A stretch of 28,254 bases of DNA from a virus. Below, piece after piece: positions 27,170 through 28,254 of this stretch. The translations under genes were made by a program, and so were the position numbers. Where the stretch lies: IMG/VR virus record IMGVR_UViG_3300023272_000010, positions 1 to 28,254 of that record, one strand, 5' to 3'. The notes beneath the pieces are model-generated. The model searched no databases. It saw only the letters and a list, made by a program, of their open reading frames with translations, and was not told where the DNA came from. Numbering within the stretch: the first letter of the stretch is position 1; each line of letters begins with the position of its first letter.

Positions 27170-27890
27170 CTGTATTTCAGACCTTCACGGATTTTACCCT
27201 AAGCTAGAAGGCGGAGATTTGCTTATTGTGGCTGGGGATTTGACTGGTAGAGATAGAAGAGACGAATATATATATTTCTGCTCATGGATAAGAAATTCAG
27301 GGTATAAAAAAATAGTGGTTATTGCGGGAAATCATGATAACTTAATGGAAAAAGAACCTGAATTTTTCTTAAGCAATGATCAGGTTTCATATCTTTGTGA
27401 CTCTGTGACAGAATTTGAATATGAAGAGCAAATTGATCATCCTGCTTCTACAGAACATGTTTCCATCGATGTTCTCATGTATCAAACAAAGAAACTAAAA
27501 ATCTGGGGCTCACCCTGGTCCTTAACATTCCCCGGCATGAATCCGCACTGCAAGGCTTTCACATGCGATACTGAAGAAGAATTAGCAGAGAAATGGGCTT
27601 TGATTCCTCATGATACTGAAATTCTTATATGCCATACACCAAGCTGGGGGCTTCATGATTCAGTAGATGGTAAACGATGTGGTTCACAATCCCTTACCTC
27701 TTGGATTTCTAATCATGTAAATACTCTTAAATTATTCATTTGTGGACATATTCATGAGGGATATGGAATATATGATATTCGGAATTTACAGGATCATTTT
27801 GATGATATGTATACTACTATTCATGTGAACGCCAGCCATGTAAACGAACGATATCAGCCAGTCAATAAACCTATTAGAGTGATTTTATGA
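27159..27890 (+). CDS. Calcineurin-like metallophosphoesterase
   Basis: 243 residues from the ATG at 27159, where the first beta strand (MIIDCISDLHG) begins; an ATG at 27150 would add three residues. All five metal-binding motifs are present: SDLHG (Asp8, His10), GDLTG (Asp27), GNHD (Asn58, His59, Asp60), ICHTPSWG and CGHIHEG. These enzymes use two metal ions to hydrolyse phosphodi- or monoesters, including nucleotides and RNA/DNA ends. The size and order fit small single-domain members of the family common in phages. The substrate cannot be told from sequence. The next gene starts in its stop codon. Confidence 0.85.
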   Translation: MIIDCISDLHGFYPKLEGGDLLIVAGDLTGRDRRDEYIYFCSWIRNSGYKKIVVIAGNHDNLMEKEPEFFLSNDQVSYLCDSVTEFEYEEQIDHPASTEHVSIDVLMYQTKKLKIWGSPWSLTFPGMNPHCKAFTCDTEEELAEKWALIPHDTEILICHTPSWGLHDSVDGKRCGSQSLTSWISNHVNTLKLFICGHIHEGYGIYDIRNLQDHFDDMYTTIHVNASHVNERYQPVNKPIRVIL

Positions 27891-28099
27891 ATTCTGTAGA
27901 TAATCCTTCTCATTATTTAGGGAAAAAGCTATCCGCAATAGATATTATAGAAGATTTTGAGCTAAATTTTCATCTAGGAAATGTAGTAAAATATTCTCTA
28001 CGCGCAGGAAAAAAAATAGATGAACTTGAGGATTTAAATAAAGCGCTGTGGTATTTAAAACGACATATAACAAATGTTGAAAAAGAGAATAGAAAATGA
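27887..28099 (+). CDS. DUF3310 protein
   Basis: 70 residues, ATGA overlap with the phosphoesterase. The family signature is present: NPSHY near the start, then FHLGNVVKYSLRAGKK, and the C-terminal LEDLNKALWYLKRHI helix. DUF3310 proteins occur in many phages and are sometimes annotated as nucleotide kinase-like, but no kinase motif is present; the function is unknown. Its stop overlaps the start of the next gene. Confidence 0.8.
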   Translation: MNSVDNPSHYLGKKLSAIDIIEDFELNFHLGNVVKYSLRAGKKIDELEDLNKALWYLKRHITNVEKENRK

Positions 28100-28254
28100 G
28101 CGGTGAATGTCTATCTTGTAGCGAACATGCGCTTGAATGTAAGTGTAAACCATTTTGTTGGCCTCAACAAAATGGTTGGATTTCAGTTTTAGAAGGAAAA
28201 CCTATTGTGGGAAGGATATGTCTTCTATATCAAACATATCCTCCACGAACACTG
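28096..28254 (+). CDS. Cys-rich N-terminus with DUF551-like part, truncated by window end
   Basis: 53 codons are visible and the frame is still open at 28254. It starts in the stop of the DUF3310 gene (ATGA). The first 20 residues hold five Cys and a His (CLSCSEHALECKCKPFC), then NGWISVLEGKPIVGRICLLY, which resembles the DUF551 start. It is probably another zinc-binding DUF551-type protein like the one at 25856. Confidence 0.5.
   Translation, partial: MSGECLSCSEHALECKCKPFCWPQQNGWISVLEGKPIVGRICLLYQTYPPRTL

Overview
The window reads as about 28 kb of a temperate, podovirus-like phage with plasmid-type maintenance genes, probably a phage-plasmid. The DNA is visibly AT-rich and uses ordinary ATG/GTG/TTG starts, Shine-Dalgarno sites and all three stop codons (code 11). 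A candidate lipoprotein and a candidate inner-membrane spanin point to a Gram-negative host; the host genus cannot be named from the sequence. No tRNA, rRNA, CRISPR array or insertion sequence was seen.

Layout. (1) 1-5241, + strand: the end of a head-tail gene, three tandem paralogous virion proteins, a large P22 gp10-like tail hub/nozzle protein and one more structural protein, nearly all joined by TAATG or ATGA junctions. (2) 5243-5710, - strand: two small membrane/coiled-coil proteins. (3) 5835-9452, + strand: three probable ejection (internal virion) proteins and a 34-residue basic peptide; a possible i-spanin is encoded antisense inside the third. (4) 9453-10095, - strand: a small membrane protein, an unknown protein and an excisionase-type HTH protein. 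(5) 10177-14995, + strand: a repetitive tail fibre, small virion proteins and a beta-helix tailspike-like protein. (6) 15008-15622: very small proteins, including a lipoprotein too short for routine gene calling. (7) 15594-17942, - strand: a lambda-pL-like recombination operon (two unknown genes, RecT/Bet annealase, YqaJ exonuclease, Cys-rich protein) read from a promoter embedded in palindromes. (8) 18047-21580, + strand: a Cro/CI-like repressor, a structured intergenic RNA, an O-like initiator with internal iterons (likely origin), a DnaC-like loader, an SSB-like protein and a RusA-like resolvase, closed by an intrinsic terminator. (9) 21721-22699: ParA plus a ribbon-helix-helix partner, flanked by AT-rich repeats. 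(10) 22711-28254: a packed + strand operon starting with a GroES-like co-chaperonin and a stand-alone RNA polymerase alpha-CTD look-alike, then many small accessory proteins (DUF551-like, zinc ribbons, DUF3310), a serine recombinase and a metallophosphoesterase.

Working together: the repressor/operator block probably decides between lysogeny and growth. The O/P-like pair opens the origin and loads host helicase, SSB-like/RecT/YqaJ/RusA process and recombine DNA, ParA/RHH would keep a plasmid-like prophage, and the serine recombinase could integrate it or resolve multimers. The co-chaperonin and alpha-CTD mimic are candidates for redirecting host folding and transcription. The alpha-CTD mimic is the most exciting single gene: by eye it keeps almost every residue that E. 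coli alpha-CTD uses to touch DNA, at identical spacing. Terminase, portal, capsid and endolysin genes are not in the window and presumably lie outside it.
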